DNA from: Umezawaea beigongshangensis
GTDB taxonomy: Bacteria; Actinomycetota; Actinomycetes; Mycobacteriales; Pseudonocardiaceae
Reading direction: 5' to 3'
Length of the DNA: 64,000 nucleotides
Assembly: GCF_016464305.1 (NCBI RefSeq)
Contig: NZ_JAEIOJ010000008.1
Location: 68,870 to 132,869, forward strand
Below are positions 32,307 through 43,360 of the stretch, in pieces; positions within the stretch are counted from its first letter, which is position 1, and each line of letters begins with the position of its first letter. The translations under genes and the position numbers were made by a program. The notes beneath the pieces are model-generated. The model was not told the origin of the DNA. It saw only the letters and a list, made by a program, of their open reading frames with translations, and made no database searches.

Positions 32307-33221
32307 TCAGACGGAGCCGAGGACGCGGGCCAGAGCGGCGATCTCCCCGGAGCCGACGCGGCAGCAACCGCCGACCAGCCGGGCGCCCGCGCTCACCCAC
32401 TCCCCCGCGCGGTCCGCGAGGGAGCTGGGCCGTCCGGTCCAGTCGCGGGCGCCCGCGTCCCACTCCTCGCCGCTGTTGGGGTAGACGACGACCGGTTTGC
32501 CGGTGGTCCCGGCCGCCAGCGCCACCGCCTCTCCCACGTCGCGCGGGCGGGAGCAGTTGACGCCGACGGCGATCACCTCCGGCACGTCGGCGGCGAGCGC
32601 GAACGCCTCGTCCAGCGGCTGACCGGCACGGGTGCGCGGCCCGTCGACGGTGTAGGACAGCCACGCCGGGAGGCCGAGGTCCGCCACGATCCGCAGCACG
32701 GCCTCGGCCTCGTCGGCGTCGGGCACGGTCTCCACGGCCAGCAGGTCGGGTCCGCTCTCGGCGATCGCCTCGGCGCGCGGCCGGTGGAACTCCTCCAGCT
32801 GGCGGCGGGTCAGCCCGTAGCGGCCGCGGTACTCCGAGCCGTCGGCCAGCACCGCGCCGTACGGGCCGATCGAGCCCGCCACCCGCAGTGGGCGGTCCAC
32901 ACCGGACTCGCGGGCGCGGTCGACTGCGTCGCGGGCCAGCGCCGTGCTGCGGCGCAGCAGCGCGCGCGTGGTGTCGGCGCCGATCCCGCGCGCGGCGAAG
33001 CCGCCGAAGGACACCTGGTAGCTGGAGGTGATGACGACGCTCGCCCCGGCCTCCAGGTGCGCCAGGTGCGCCGCCGTGATCGCCGCCGGGTCGTCCAGCA
33101 GCAGGCGGGCCGTCCACAGCGGATCGGCCAGGTCGTGCCCGGCGGCGGCGAGCTGGGCGGACAGCCCGCCGTCGAGGACGACGGGTCCGGCGGCCAGCTC
33201 CTGCGCGAACGGGACGACCAC
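32307..33221 (-). CDS. mmuM: Homocysteine S-methyltransferase
   Basis: 304 residues with the Pfam S-methyl-trans layout: LDGGLSAQL at the N-terminus, TSSYQVSFGGF, VAGSIGPYGAVLADGSEYRG, and the zinc ligands in VGVNCSRP and VGGCCRVG (Cys ... Cys-Cys). It methylates homocysteine to methionine, most likely using S-methylmethionine or S-adenosylmethionine, as in MmuM. The GTG start at 33221 lies 5 nt after the SDR stop and lacks a strong ribosome-binding site, so translational coupling to the SDR gene is likely. Confidence 0.88.
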   Translation of the reverse strand: MVVPFAQELAAGPVVLDGGLSAQLAAAGHDLADPLWTARLLLDDPAAITAAHLAHLEAGASVVITSSYQVSFGGFAARGIGADTTRALLRRSTALARDAVDRARESGVDRPLRVAGSIGPYGAVLADGSEYRGRYGLTRRQLEEFHRPRAEAIAESGPDLLAVETVPDADEAEAVLRIVADLGLPAWLSYTVDGPRTRAGQPLDEAFALAADVPEVIAVGVNCSRPRDVGEAVALAAGTTGKPVVVYPNSGEEWDAGARDWTGRPSSLADRAGEWVSAGARLVGGCCRVGSGEIAALARVLGSV

Positions 33222-33226
33222 GTCGA

Positions 33227-34033
33227 TCAGGGCAGGATCGCCGGGATCAGGCCGCCGTCGACGCTCAGCGCCGAGCCCGTCGTGGCCGACGACAGGTCGG
33301 AGGCGACGTAGGTGATCAGGTTCGCGATCTCGTGCGGGCGGATGAGCCGGCCGATCAGCGAGGTGGGGCGCTCCTCGGCGATGAAGCGGCGCTCGGCCTC
33401 CTCCAGCGAGATGCCGTCGCCGACCCGGTCGCGCAGGAACTCCTCCACGCCGGGGGTCAGCGTCGAGCCGGGCAGCACCGTGTTCACGGTGACGCCGGTG
33501 CCGGCCACGGCCTGAGCCATGCCCCTGGACACGGCGAGCTGGGCGGTCTTGGTCATGCCGTAGTGCACCATCTCGCCGGGCGTCATCACGGCGGACTCGC
33601 TGCTGACGAAGATCACCCGGCCCCAGCCGCGGTCCACCATCCGGGGTGCGTGGTGGCGGGCGAGCCGGACGCCGGACATGACGTTGACGTCGAAGAACCG
33701 CTGCCACTCCGAGTCGGGGATCTCGAAGACCGGCTGCGCGCCGAAGATGCCGGTGTTGTTGACCAGGACGTCGACGTCGGGCGCCGCGGCGATCAGCGCG
33801 TCGGCACCCTCCGCGGTGCCGACGTCGGCGACGACGCCCCGGATCGTGTCGGAGCCGGTCTTCTCGCGCAGGTCGTCCACGGCGCGGGCGAGGCGCTCCT
33901 CGTCACGCCCGTTGACGATCACCTCGGCGCTCGAACGGGCGAGCGCCTCCGCCGTGGCGAGGCCGATCCCCGCGGTCGATCCGGTCACCAGTGCGACACG
34001 CCCGGACAGGTCGATGTTCACCGTGCTGCTCAC
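33227..34033 (-). CDS. Classical short-chain dehydrogenase/reductase
   Basis: 268 residues. A complete classical SDR: TGSTAGIG cofactor motif, NNTG (NNAG variant), catalytic Ser in FVSSESAV, YGMTK active site and a C-terminal SVDGGLIPAIL typical of oxidoreductases acting on small metabolites. The substrate is unknown. The GTG at 34033 is used here; the next in-frame GTG (34021) is an alternative. It is coupled to the homocysteine methyltransferase gene 5 nt downstream and divergent from gltB. Confidence 0.88.
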   Translation of the reverse strand: MSSTVNIDLSGRVALVTGSTAGIGLATAEALARSSAEVIVNGRDEERLARAVDDLREKTGSDTIRGVVADVGTAEGADALIAAAPDVDVLVNNTGIFGAQPVFEIPDSEWQRFFDVNVMSGVRLARHHAPRMVDRGWGRVIFVSSESAVMTPGEMVHYGMTKTAQLAVSRGMAQAVAGTGVTVNTVLPGSTLTPGVEEFLRDRVGDGISLEEAERRFIAEERPTSLIGRLIRPHEIANLITYVASDLSSATTGSALSVDGGLIPAILP

Positions 34034-34525
34034 CCCTGATTAGTTGCACGCGCCGTATGTTGCGAACGCTTCATGATGCGCCGCTCGCCCCCGGCGCGCA
34101 ACTCGGCGGGCCGCCGGACCGCCGGTCGGAGCAGAGCACGAGACCGAACAGCGGACCCGGTGCGACAACGGGGTGAAAGCGCGGTTCACACGGTCGGCGG
34201 ATCGGTTCACGGCCGTTCACAACAAGGCTGTCACCTGCGAGGATGTCAACAGAGCGTGGGACTTCCCACGTCTGGACGGTGAACCGGCACACGAACCCGG
34301 ATTCGCACTACCGTCGCAGAGCACCGGCGATCCCGGTCTCGCACAGCTCGTCCGGTCACCCCGGCGTCCCACCCGCGAGCCCCCTTTCCCGCACACCGCG
34401 GCACGCCGCCAGCACGCCGGGTCTCCCACCACCCCCGCTCCCACGCCGACCGCGTCCCGGCGACGACGCCCGCGCGGCCACGCCGGCGTGCCCGAGTGAG
34501 CGCCGAGCACGGAGGGCCGCACGAC
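34034..34525. other. 492-bp divergent intergenic region upstream of gltB
   Basis: No credible gene. It must hold promoters for the SDR and gltB. The most notable element is GTTCAC repeated at 34184, 34205 and 34215 (spacing 21 and 10 bp, same helical face), near a further GTCAC at 34230. This resembles one half of actinobacterial nitrogen-regulator (GlnR) sites, but the matching GAAAC halves are not seen, so no operator is assigned. Confidence 0.4.
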
Positions 34526-37500
34526 GTGACCCATCCCCACCGCCAGCAGCAGGCCCGCCGGACGGGCCTCTACGACGAGCAGTTCGAGCACGACGCGTGC
34601 GGGGTGGCCTTCGTGGCCGACCTCGCCGGGCGTCGAGATCACACCATCGTGGCGCGTGCGCTGACGGCGCTGCGGAACCTGGAGCACCGGGGAGCGCGCG
34701 GCGCCGAGCCGGAGACCGGTGACGGCGCAGGCGTGCTCGTCCAGGTGCCGCACGAGCTGTACCGGGAGGTGGCGGGGTTCCCGCTGCCCGGCGCCGGCGG
34801 TTACGCCGTCGGCACGGCGTTCCTGCCCGTGGACGCCGCGGCCAGGGCCGGGGCGGAGGCCGTCGTCGAGCGGATCGCCGCCGAGGAGGGCGCGCGCGTG
34901 CTGGGCTGGCGCGATCTGCCCGTGGACGCCCGGCACGTCGGCCGCACGGCCGCGACCACGATGCCGGTGTTCCGCCAGCTCTTCCTGGCTCCCGCCGACG
35001 CCGCGACCACCGGCGACGCGCTGGAGCGCCTGGCGTTCTGCGTGCGCAAGCGGGCCGAGCGGGCCGCGGACGTGTACTTCCCGAGCCTGTCGGCGCGCAC
35101 GGTCGTCTACAAGGGGATGCTGACCGAGCAGCAGCTGGAGCGGTTCTTCCCCGACCTGACCGACGAGCGGCTCACCAGCTCCGTCGCCCTGGTGCACTCC
35201 CGGTTCTCCACCAACACGTTCCCGTCCTGGCCGCTGGCGCACCCCTACCGCTACGCGGCGCACAACGGCGAGATCAACACGGTGCGCGGCAACCGGAACT
35301 GGATGGACGCGCGGGAGTCCGCGCTCGCGTCCGGCCTGCTGCCGGGCGACCTGGAGCGCCTCCTGCCGGTGATCACCCGCGGCGCGAGCGACTCGGCGTC
35401 GTTCGACGAGGTGCTCGAACTGCTGCACCTGGGCGGGCGCTCGCTGCCGCACGCCGTGCTGATGATGGTTCCGGAGGCGTGGGAGAACCACACCGAGATG
35501 GACCCGGCGCGGCGCGCCTTCTACGAGTTCCACTCCACCCTGATGGAGCCCTGGGACGGTCCCGCGCTGGTGGCGTTCACCGACGGCACGCTCGTCGGCG
35601 CGGTGCTCGACCGCAACGGCCTGCGGCCCGCGCGGTACTGGATCACCGAGGACGGCCTGGTGGTGCTCGGCAGCGAGGCGGGCGTGCTGGAGGTCGACCC
35701 GGCGACGGTGGTCCGCAAGGGCCGGCTGGAGCCGGGCCGGATGTTCCTGGTGGACACCGCGGCCGGGCGGGTGGTCGACGACGAGGAGATCAAGAGCGCC
35801 CTCGCGGCGGAGCACCCCTACGACGAGTGGGTGCGCGCGGGCGTCGTGCGCCTGGAGGACCTGCCGCCGCGCGAGCGCGAGGTGCCGTCGAGCTCCTCGC
35901 TGGTGCGCCGCCAGCAGGTGTTCGGCTACACCGGCGAGGAGCTCGACGTCCTGCTGCGACCGATGGCCGTCTCGGGCGCCGAGCCGATCGGATCGATGGG
36001 CGACGACACGCCGCCCGCGGTGCTGTCGAACCGGCCGCGGCAGCTCTTCGACTACTTCTCCCAGCTGTTCGCGCAGGTCACGAACCCACCGCTGGACTCC
36101 ATCCGCGAGGAGCTGGTGACCTCGCTGCGCACCACGATCGGCGCTCAACCGAACCTGCTGGAGGCGACCGCCGAGTCCTGCCGCCGCATCGCCCTGCCGT
36201 TCCCCGTGCTGGACGACGACGAGCTGGCGCGGATCGCGCACGTCGACGACGACGGGGACCTGCCGGAGTTCCGGGCGGTGACCGTGCGCGGCACCTACGA
36301 CGTCGCCGGTGGCGGCGAGGCCCTGGTGCGCCGGCTCGGCGAGATCCGCGCCGAGGTGTCCGCGGCCGTCGCCGACGGCGCGCGGCTGGTGGTGCTCTCC
36401 GACCGGGGCGTGGACGCCGACCGGGCGCCGATCCCGTCGCTGCTGCTGACCGGCGCGGTGCACCACCACCTCGTGCGGTGCCGCAACCGCACGAGGGTGG
36501 GGCTGGTCGTGCAGGCCGGTGACGCCCGCGAGGTGCACCACGTGGCGCTGCTGCTGGGCTACGGGGCCGCCGCGGTCAACCCGCACCTGGCGGTGGAGAC
36601 CGTCGAGGACCTGGCCGCGCGGGGCGAGCTCGGCGACCTGGACCCCGCGACCGCGTCCCGCAACCTCGTCCGCGCCCTGGGCCACGGGGTGCGCAAGACC
36701 ATGTCCAAGATGGGTGTCTCGACGGTCGCCTCCTACTCGGGCGCGCAGATCTTCGAGGCGCTCGGGCTGGGGCACGAGGTGATCGAGGACTGCTTCACCG
36801 GCACGAGCTCACCGCTGGGCGGAGCCGGGTTCGACGTGCTCGCCGAGGAGGTGGCGCGACGGCACCGCGCGGCGTTCCCCGCCGACGGCGTGCGCGCGAG
36901 CCACCGGGAGCTGGAGATCGGCGGCGAGTACCGGTGGCGGCGCGAGGGCGAGGCGCACCTGTTCGACCCGCAGACGGTGTTCGCGCTCCAGCACTCCACC
37001 CGCTCCGGGCGCTACGACGTGTTCAAGGAGTACACCGGCCGGGTCGACGCGCTGTCGGAGCGCCTGATGACGCTGCGCGGGTCGTTCGCGTTCCGCACCG
37101 GCGTCCTGCCGCCCGTGCCGGTCGAGGAGGTCGAGCCGGTCTCGGAGATCGTCACGCGGTTCGCCACCGGCGCGATCTCCTACGGCTCCATCTCGCGGGA
37201 GGCGCACGAGGTGCTGGCCATCGCGATGAACCGGCTCGGCGCGAGGTCCAACACCGGCGAGGGCGGCGAGGACGCCGACCGGTTCCTCCCCGACGCCGAC
37301 GGCGACTCGCGCCGCTCGGCGATCAAGCAGGTGGCGTCCGGCCGGTTCGGCGTGACGAGCGAGTACCTGGTGAACGCCGACGACCTCCAGATCAAGATGG
37401 CGCAGGGCGCGAAGCCCGGAGAGGGCGGCCAGCTCCCCGGCGCGAAGGTCTACCCGTGGATCGCGCGGACCCGCCACTCCACGCCGGGGGTCGGGCTGAT

Positions 37501-39070
37501 CTCCCCGCCGCCGCACCACGACATCTACTCGATCGAGGACCTCGCGCAGCTCGTGCACGACCTGAAGAACGCCAACCCGCTGGCGCGCGTGCACGTGAAG
37601 CTGGTCAGCGAGGTCGGCGTCGGGACGGTCGCGGCCGGGGTGTCCAAGGCGCACGCGGACGTCGTGCTGATCTCCGGCCACGACGGCGGCACCGGCGCGT
37701 CCCCACTGTCCTCGATCAAGCACGCGGGCGGCCCGTGGGAGCTGGGGCTCGCCGAGACGCAGCAGACGCTGCTGCGCAACGGGTTGCGCGACCGGATCGT
37801 CGTGCAGGCCGACGGCCAGCTCAAGACCGGGCGGGACGTGGTGGTCGCGGCGCTGCTCGGCGCGGAGGAGTTCGGCTTCGCCACCGCGCCGCTGGTCGTG
37901 TCGGGCTGCGTGATGATGCGGGTCTGCCACCTCGACACGTGCCCGGTGGGCGTGGCGACGCAGAACCCCGCGCTGCGCGCGCAGTTCGCGGGCCGGGCCG
38001 AGCACGTCGTGAACTTCTTCCGGTTCGTCGCGCAGGAGGTCCGCGAGCACCTGGCGGCGCTGGGCCTGCGGTCGGTGCGGGAGGCGGTCGGGCGGGCGGA
38101 CCTGCTGCTGGACGCCGGCGCGGCCACGAGCCACTGGAAGGCGGCCGGGCTGGACCTGTCGCCGATCTTCCACGTGCCCGACCTGCCGCCGCGCGCGGCC
38201 AGGCACCGCACCACCGCGCAGGACCACGGTCTGGAGCGGGCGCTGGACAACACGCTGATCCAGCTCGCCGAGGGCGCGCTCGCCTCGGGCGACCGGGTGC
38301 GGCTCGAACTGCCGGTGCGCAACGTCAACCGCACCGTCGGCACCATGCTGGGCTCCGAGGTGACCCGCCGGTGGGGCGGCGACGGCCTGCCCGACGACAC
38401 GATCGACGTCACCTTCACCGGCACCGCGGGCCAGTCCTTCGGCGCGTTCCTGCCGCGCGGCGTGACGCTGCGCCTGGTGGGCGACGCCAACGACTACCTG
38501 GCGAAGGGCCTGTCCGGCGGGCGGATCACCGTGCGGCCCGACCCGGCGGCGCCGTTCGCCGCGGAGCACAACACCGTCGCGGGCAACGTGATCGCCTACG
38601 GCGCCACCGGCGGCGAGGTGTTCCTGCGCGGCCGGGTCGGCGAGCGGTTCTGCGTGCGCAACTCGGGCGCGCTGGCCGTCGTGGAGGGCGTGGGCGACCA
38701 CGGCTGCGAGTACATGACCGGTGGCCGGGTGGTCGTGCTCGGCGGGATCGGCCGCAACTTCGCGGCGGGCATGTCCGGCGGTCTCGCCTACGTGCTGGAC
38801 CTGCCGGTGCCGCGGGTGAACCGGCAGATGGTGGACCTGGAACCGCTGGCGGAGACCGACCAGGAGTTCCTGCGCGACGTCGTGGCGCGGCACCACGCGG
38901 AGACGGGTTCGGCGGTCGCGCACGCGCTGCTCGCCGACTGGGACACCGGCGTGGAGCGGTTCACCAAGGTCGTGCCGCGGGACTACGTGCGGGTGCTGGC
39001 GGCGCGGGAGCGCGCCGAGCAGGAGGGCAGGGACGTGGACGAGGCGATCATGGAGGCCGCACGTGGCTGA
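34526..39070 (+). CDS. gltB: Glutamate synthase (NADPH) large subunit
   Basis: 1514 residues. Class II glutaminase domain with nucleophile Cys25 ([11 protein letters not shown]) after a short propeptide. Then the central domain, the FMN-binding synthase domain ([37 protein letters not shown]) with the 3Fe-4S ligands in [17 protein letters not shown], and the C-terminal beta-helix ([32 protein letters not shown]). It makes two glutamates from glutamine and 2-oxoglutarate. The GTG at 34526 is preferred because GGAGGG lies 9 nt upstream; the GTG at 34496 has no such site. It overlaps gltD by 8 bp. Confidence 0.97.
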   Translation: MTHPHRQQQARRTGLYDEQFEHDACGVAFVADLAGRRDHTIVARALTALRNLEHRGARGAEPETGDGAGVLVQVPHELYREVAGFPLPGAGGYAVGTAFLPVDAAARAGAEAVVERIAAEEGARVLGWRDLPVDARHVGRTAATTMPVFRQLFLAPADAATTGDALERLAFCVRKRAERAADVYFPSLSARTVVYKGMLTEQQLERFFPDLTDERLTSSVALVHSRFSTNTFPSWPLAHPYRYAAHNGEINTVRGNRNWMDARESALASGLLPGDLERLLPVITRGASDSASFDEVLELLHLGGRSLPHAVLMMVPEAWENHTEMDPARRAFYEFHSTLMEPWDGPALVAFTDGTLVGAVLDRNGLRPARYWITEDGLVVLGSEAGVLEVDPATVVRKGRLEPGRMFLVDTAAGRVVDDEEIKSALAAEHPYDEWVRAGVVRLEDLPPREREVPSSSSLVRRQQVFGYTGEELDVLLRPMAVSGAEPIGSMGDDTPPAVLSNRPRQLFDYFSQLFAQVTNPPLDSIREELVTSLRTTIGAQPNLLEATAESCRRIALPFPVLDDDELARIAHVDDDGDLPEFRAVTVRGTYDVAGGGEALVRRLGEIRAEVSAAVADGARLVVLSDRGVDADRAPIPSLLLTGAVHHHLVRCRNRTRVGLVVQAGDAREVHHVALLLGYGAAAVNPHLAVETVEDLAARGELGDLDPATASRNLVRALGHGVRKTMSKMGVSTVASYSGAQIFEALGLGHEVIEDCFTGTSSPLGGAGFDVLAEEVARRHRAAFPADGVRASHRELEIGGEYRWRREGEAHLFDPQTVFALQHSTRSGRYDVFKEYTGRVDALSERLMTLRGSFAFRTGVLPPVPVEEVEPVSEIVTRFATGAISYGSISREAHEVLAIAMNRLGARSNTGEGGEDADRFLPDADGDSRRSAIKQVASGRFGVTSEYLVNADDLQIKMAQGAKPGEGGQLPGAKVYPWIARTRHSTPGVGLISPPPHHDIYSIEDLAQLVHDLKNANPLARVHVKLVSEVGVGTVAAGVSKAHADVVLISGHDGGTGASPLSSIKHAGGPWELGLAETQQTLLRNGLRDRIVVQADGQLKTGRDVVVAALLGAEEFGFATAPLVVSGCVMMRVCHLDTCPVGVATQNPALRAQFAGRAEHVVNFFRFVAQEVREHLAALGLRSVREAVGRADLLLDAGAATSHWKAAGLDLSPIFHVPDLPPRAARHRTTAQDHGLERALDNTLIQLAEGALASGDRVRLELPVRNVNRTVGTMLGSEVTRRWGGDGLPDDTIDVTFTGTAGQSFGAFLPRGVTLRLVGDANDYLAKGLSGGRITVRPDPAAPFAAEHNTVAGNVIAYGATGGEVFLRGRVGERFCVRNSGALAVVEGVGDHGCEYMTGGRVVVLGGIGRNFAAGMSGGLAYVLDLPVPRVNRQMVDLEPLAETDQEFLRDVVARHHAETGSAVAHALLADWDTGVERFTKVVPRDYVRVLAARERAEQEGRDVDEAIMEAARG

Positions 39071-40514
39071 TCCCACGGGTTTTCTGACGACCGAGCGGGA
39101 GACGCCGCGGACCAGGCCGGTGCCCCTGCGCCTGTCGGACTGGCGCGAGGTGTACGAGGAGTTCGGCTCCGACCGGGTGCGCCGGCAGGCCGGGCGGTGC
39201 ATGGACTGCGGCGTCCCGTTCTGCCACCAGGGCTGCCCGCTGGGCAACCTGGTGCCGGAGTGGAACGACCTGGTGCGCCGGGACGACTGGCGCGCGGCGT
39301 CCGAGCGGCTGCACGCGACGAACAACTTCCCCGAGTTCACCGGGACGCTGTGCCCGGCGCCGTGCGAGGCGGCGTGCGTCGTCGGCATCACCGGGGAGCC
39401 CGTCACGATCAAGCGGGTGGAGCTGGCGATCGTCGACCGCGCCTGGGACGAGGGCTGGGTGCGGCCGCTGCCCTCCGCCACCCGCACCGGGTTCCGGGTC
39501 GCCGTGGTGGGGTCGGGCCCCGCCGGGCTGGCGGCGGCCCAGCAGCTCGCCAGGGCCGGGCACGACGTGGTGGTGCTGGAGCGGGCCGACGCGATCGGCG
39601 GGCTGCTGCGCTACGGCATCCCCGAGTTCAAGATGGAGAAGTGGCGGCTGGACCGCCGCCTGGAGCAGTTGCACGCCGAGGGCGTCGAGTTCCGCACCGG
39701 TGTGCACGTGGGGATCGACGTCAGCGGCGCGGCGCTGCGAGCGGGGTTCGACGCCGTGGTGCTGGCCTGCGGGGCGACCGCGGCGCGGGACCTGCCGATC
39801 CCCGGCCGCGAACTGGCCGGGGTGCACCAGGCGATGGAGTACCTGCCACCGGCGAACCGGGTCGCGCGCGGGGACGCCCCCGCGTCGCCGATCCACGCGG
39901 GCGGCAAGCACGTCGTGGTGATCGGCGGCGGTGACACCGGCGCGGACTGCCTGGGCACGGCGCACCGGCAGGGCGCGGCGTCGGTGACGCAGCTGGAGAT
40001 CATGCCCCGCCCGCCGCGGACGCGCTCGCCCGAGCACCCGTGGCCGACCCACCCGGTCCTCTACCGGGTGACCTCGGCGCACGAGGAGGGCGGCGAGCGG
40101 CTGTACGCCGTGTCGACGCTGGAGTTCCTCGGCGACGGCGACGGCGCGGTGCGGGCGCTGCGGATCGCGGACGTGCGCGCGGAGGACGGCCGGTTCGTGC
40201 CGGTGCGGGGCACCGAGCGGGAGATCCCGGCGCAGCTGGTGACCCTCGCGCTGGGCTTCGTCGGCCCGGAGCGGACGGGGCTGCTGGCGGAGCTGGGCGT
40301 GGACCTCGACGCGCGCGGGAACGTGGCGCGCGACCGGTCGTTCGCGACCGGCGTCGACGGGGTGTTCGTGGCGGGAGACGCGGGACGCGGGCAGTCGTTG
40401 ATCGTGTGGGCGGTCGCCGAGGGCCGCGCCGCCGCCGCGGCGGTGGACGCCCGCCTGACCGGGCGCGGGGTGCTGCCCTCGCCGATCGGTCCGGCGGACC
40501 GGCCGCTGCGCTGA
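39063..40514 (+). CDS. gltD: Glutamate synthase (NADPH) small subunit
   Basis: 483 residues. N-terminal iron-sulphur region with [17 protein letters not shown] and [10 protein letters not shown], then the FAD motif [18 protein letters not shown] and the NADPH motif [15 protein letters not shown]. The C-terminal [23 protein letters not shown] contacts FAD. It passes electrons from NADPH to the GltB FMN/3Fe-4S centre. The GTG start is inside the last codons of gltB, so the subunits are translationally coupled. A strong hairpin ends the operon. Confidence 0.97.
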   Translation: MADPTGFLTTERETPRTRPVPLRLSDWREVYEEFGSDRVRRQAGRCMDCGVPFCHQGCPLGNLVPEWNDLVRRDDWRAASERLHATNNFPEFTGTLCPAPCEAACVVGITGEPVTIKRVELAIVDRAWDEGWVRPLPSATRTGFRVAVVGSGPAGLAAAQQLARAGHDVVVLERADAIGGLLRYGIPEFKMEKWRLDRRLEQLHAEGVEFRTGVHVGIDVSGAALRAGFDAVVLACGATAARDLPIPGRELAGVHQAMEYLPPANRVARGDAPASPIHAGGKHVVVIGGGDTGADCLGTAHRQGAASVTQLEIMPRPPRTRSPEHPWPTHPVLYRVTSAHEEGGERLYAVSTLEFLGDGDGAVRALRIADVRAEDGRFVPVRGTEREIPAQLVTLALGFVGPERTGLLAELGVDLDARGNVARDRSFATGVDGVFVAGDAGRGQSLIVWAVAEGRAAAAAVDARLTGRGVLPSPIGPADRPLR

Positions 40515-40521
40515 GCGGTGC

Positions 40522-40553
40522 CGCGTGCGGCTCCCCGGGGGGAGCCGCACGCG
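40522..40553. terminator. Perfect hairpin after gltBD
   Basis: Arms CGCGTGCGGCTCCCC (40522-40536) and the exact complement (40539-40553) are separated by GG. It lies between gltD and the convergent secreted hydrolase gene and can terminate both. Confidence 0.8.
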
Positions 40554-40559
40554 CGTCCG

Positions 40560-41897
40560 TCAGGGGCAGGGGGCGAACAGACCGCGCGTGCCGCCGGTCG
40601 CGGTGCGGTCGGTGAAGCGGCAGCCGTAGTCCGCGGCGGCCACCGCACGGCGGTCGTCCACCACGTCACCGGCGGCCCTGCGCCCGGTGTCGACCCAGCG
40701 CACCAGGTCGTCGAACGCGGTCCGCACCTCCTGGTCGGAGAACTCGCAGTGCTCGACCGCGCGGATCGCGCGCTGCGCCAGCAGGCCGGTGCGCCCGTGC
40801 CGCGCCACGTCCTCCCGGTACTCCTGCTCCATCGAGAACGGCACGAACAGGTCGCCCAGGTCGTGCAGCGACAGCACGGGCGCGCTCGGCCGGCCGAGGA
40901 TCTGCGGGACCTCGGTCAGCGCGGGTGTGAGACGCGCCCGCACGTTCTCCGGTGCGACGCGCTGCACGGTCCGGTTCAGGTCCACCGGCTCGCTCGGCCG
41001 GTAGCGGGTCGTGAGGTTCGTGGCGAGCTGACCGGGGTTCCCCGCCAGTTCGTCACCGCTGCCGCTCGCGCCGAGGGCGTAGAGGAAGTCCTTCCAGTGC
41101 GCGAAGGCGGCCTCCGCGCCGGGACGCGGTCCGCCGGTGCGCTCGACGGTCACGGCCCGCAGCTGCTTGCCGAGGTCGTTCGTCGTGTCGGGCCCGCCGG
41201 GGGTGAGCCCCACCAGGCCGAGCCGCTGCTGGATCCGCGGCACGACCGAGGTGAGGTGGTCCGGCGGCAGCGGGTACGAGCCCAGGTCGGCGAGGTCCTG
41301 GGACACCAGCTGGTAGTCCAGGAGGAAGTCGAACAGCTCGTGGTCGCCGAGCACGCCGCACATCGGCAGCGCGCCCGCGTAGTAGCCGGGGTACTGCTCC
41401 AGGGAACGGCCGATGACGTGCCCGCCCATCGACACCCCGGCGATGAACACGCGCTCGGGCCGCCGCACGAGCCGGCCGAACTCCTCGGCCAGCTCGCGGG
41501 TCGTCGTCACGCCGGCGCGGACGTCGTAGCCGTTGGCGTAGTACGAGGACGCGGCCCACGCGTAGCCGCGCTCCAGCAGGTGCTGGCGCATCCCGTAGCC
41601 GGGCGCGTCCACCGTGAGCACGGTGCCGGTGCCCCGGTAGCCGTGCGCCCACATCACCAGCTCGCCGTTCCAGTCGGGCGGGACCTCGACGACGTAGCCG
41701 GCGTGGCTCGCCACGCCCTGCTTCACGGTCGTCGGGCGTCCGTCGACCTGCGCGGGCGGCAGCGGCGGGTTCTCGATCGTGTAGCCGGGCAGCGGCTGGT
41801 CGTCGGGCGTTGCTCCCGACGCGCTCGCGGTCGCGGGTGCTCCCGCGGCGACGAGGACGGCGACCAGGACGGCGGCGAGCTTGGGCGTGACGGCCAT
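40560..41897 (-). CDS. Secreted alpha/beta hydrolase
   Basis: 445 residues from the ATG at 41897, fixed by GGAGG six nt upstream. The signal peptide ends ATASA-SGATP. The hydrolase fold shows the oxyanion region MWAHGYRGTG, the nucleophile elbow GVSMGG, and candidate Asp/His in LSLHDLGDLFVPF and VEHCEFS. It ends in a short cysteine-containing tail (DYGCRF...FAPCP), probably disulphide-bonded. It is likely an extracellular esterase or peptidase; the substrate is not evident. It is 19 nt downstream of the MFS gene on the same strand. Confidence 0.82.
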   Translation of the reverse strand: MAVTPKLAAVLVAVLVAAGAPATASASGATPDDQPLPGYTIENPPLPPAQVDGRPTTVKQGVASHAGYVVEVPPDWNGELVMWAHGYRGTGTVLTVDAPGYGMRQHLLERGYAWAASSYYANGYDVRAGVTTTRELAEEFGRLVRRPERVFIAGVSMGGHVIGRSLEQYPGYYAGALPMCGVLGDHELFDFLLDYQLVSQDLADLGSYPLPPDHLTSVVPRIQQRLGLVGLTPGGPDTTNDLGKQLRAVTVERTGGPRPGAEAAFAHWKDFLYALGASGSGDELAGNPGQLATNLTTRYRPSEPVDLNRTVQRVAPENVRARLTPALTEVPQILGRPSAPVLSLHDLGDLFVPFSMEQEYREDVARHGRTGLLAQRAIRAVEHCEFSDQEVRTAFDDLVRWVDTGRRAAGDVVDDRRAVAAADYGCRFTDRTATGGTRGLFAPCP

Positions 41898-41916
41898 GTG
41901 ACACCTCCGCCGACCA

Positions 41917-43164
41917 TCACACAGGGGGTGCGCCCCCGCCGCCAGCCCCGATCGGAGCAAGCCCGGTGGTGCGCCGGTCCACGAGCACCGACACCGTCGC
42001 GACCACCAGTCCCGCCGCGGCGAGCGCCAGGCCGACCCACGCGGTCGACGTGTAGCCCCAGCCCGCGGCGATGGCCAGGCCGCCGAGCCACGCGCCGGCG
42101 GCGTTGGCGACGTTCAGCGCGGAGTGGTTGGACGAGGAGGCCAGCGACGGCGCGTCCGGCGAGGCGTCCATGAGCCGCACCTGGAGCGCCGAGGCGAGCA
42201 CCTGCGACGTGAAGCCCAGCAGGAAGATCGCCGGGAAGATCGCGAAGCCGGTCGACGCGGTGAGCCCGAACAGGACCAGCACCGCGGCCACGGCGACGAG
42301 CGAGCCGAACACCGTGCCCGTGACGGACCGGTCCACGAAGCGCCCGCCGATCAGCGCGCCGACGGTGCCGCCCAGGCCGAAGGCGGCGAGCACCCACGGC
42401 ACGGCGCTCTGCGGCAGCCCGCCGACCTCGGTGGAGGTGGGCGAGACGTAGGAGTAGACGGCGAACATGCCGCCGAAGCCGACCATGCCCGTGACGAGGG
42501 CGAACCACACGCGGGGACGGCGGAAGGCGCGCAGTTCGGCGCCGACGCTCGCGTCCGCGGCGGTGCGCACGTGCGGCACCCAGCGGGCGATGGCCAGCGC
42601 GGTCAGCACGCCGATCACCGCGACGGCGACGTAGGCGCTGCGCCAGCCCAGCGCCTGCCCGGCGATCGTCACGGCCGGGACGCCGACCAGGTTCGCGATC
42701 GTCAGGCCGATCATGACGAGGGCGACGGCGCGTCCCCTGCGGTGCGGCGGCACGAGGTTCGCGGCGACGACGGCGGCGATGCCGAAGTACGCGCCGTGCG
42801 GCAGTGCGGCGACGAAGCGCGCCACGATCAGCGACGTCGCGCCGGGAGCGACGGCGGACAGGCCGTTGCCGAGGGCGAAGGCGATCATCAGCGCGATGAG
42901 CAGGCCCTTGCGCGGCAGCTTCGCGGCGAGTCCGGCGATCAGCGGCGCGCCGACGACGACTCCCAGCGCGTAGGCCGTGATGGCGTGACCCGCGCCGGGG
43001 ATGGAGACGGCGAACGTGTCGGCGATCTGCGGCAGCAGGCCCATCGTGGCGAACTCGGTGGTGCCGATGCCGAACCCGCCGAGGGCGAGGGCCGCCAGGG
43101 ACGCCGCGACGCGCGGAGCGGGCCGGGCGGGGAGCACGGGCGCTGGCGTGGTGTCGGTGGTCAT
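41917..43164 (-). CDS. MFS transporter (DHA1/AraJ-CmlR-like exporter)
   Basis: 415 residues with 12 hydrophobic helices. The N-terminal half contains GGFGIGTTEFATMGLLPQIA and the cytoplasmic loop LPRKGLLIALM. These are typical of drug:H+ antiporter family 1 proteins such as AraJ and chloramphenicol-resistance exporters. It probably exports a sugar or a small drug. The ATG at 43164 begins MTTDTTP; longer frames upstream run into the 22-bp repeat array and are unlikely. The upstream A/T-rich stretch with AATCGATT (about 43213) may hold its promoter or operator. Confidence 0.87.
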   Translation of the reverse strand: MTTDTTPAPVLPARPAPRVAASLAALALGGFGIGTTEFATMGLLPQIADTFAVSIPGAGHAITAYALGVVVGAPLIAGLAAKLPRKGLLIALMIAFALGNGLSAVAPGATSLIVARFVAALPHGAYFGIAAVVAANLVPPHRRGRAVALVMIGLTIANLVGVPAVTIAGQALGWRSAYVAVAVIGVLTALAIARWVPHVRTAADASVGAELRAFRRPRVWFALVTGMVGFGGMFAVYSYVSPTSTEVGGLPQSAVPWVLAAFGLGGTVGALIGGRFVDRSVTGTVFGSLVAVAAVLVLFGLTASTGFAIFPAIFLLGFTSQVLASALQVRLMDASPDAPSLASSSNHSALNVANAAGAWLGGLAIAAGWGYTSTAWVGLALAAAGLVVATVSVLVDRRTTGLAPIGAGGGGAPPV

Positions 43165-43248
43165 GACGGACGTCTCCCGGTGCTGGACAACCTCGGGAAC
43201 GATACCGATGAAATCGATTAACCAGCCTGTAATCCCCCTCACCCCGCC

Positions 43249-43314
43249 CGAGTTGAGCGTTCGAGCACCGCGAGTTGAGCGTTGGAGCACCGCGAGTTGA
43301 GCGTTCGCGACCGC
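43249..43314 (+). repeat. 22-bp tandem repeat array, copy 2 (three units)
   Basis: Units start at 43249, 43271 and 43293 (exact 22-bp period), each beginning CGAGTTGAGCGTT and, in the first two, ending GAGCACCG. It lies between the divergent MFS and solute-binding/VWA genes, 35-85 bp upstream of each. It is the same unit as at 27735 and 44891. Confidence 0.85.
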
Positions 43315-43348
43315 TCATCGGCGGCTTCTGCGCCGCCGCTCCCGCGTC

Positions 43349-43354
43349 TAGGGT
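43349..43354 (+). promoter_or_regulatory. TAGGGT -10 box, probable leaderless promoter of the VWA gene
   Basis: TAGGGT lies exactly 6 nt before the GTG at 43361. The stretch between is GGAACG, which is not a usable Shine-Dalgarno at that distance. Confidence 0.45.
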
Positions 43355-43360
43355 GGAACG

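Noticed and set aside
34071-34292. Small minus-strand gene in the gltB upstream region
   Set aside because: No ribosome-binding site, no hydrophobic or conserved pattern, and it overlaps the probable regulatory repeats.
34217-36775. Long minus-strand frame opposite gltB
   Set aside because: gltB motifs (glutaminase nucleophile, FMN site, 3Fe-4S ligands) are on the plus strand; the shadow has no ribosome-binding site or motif.
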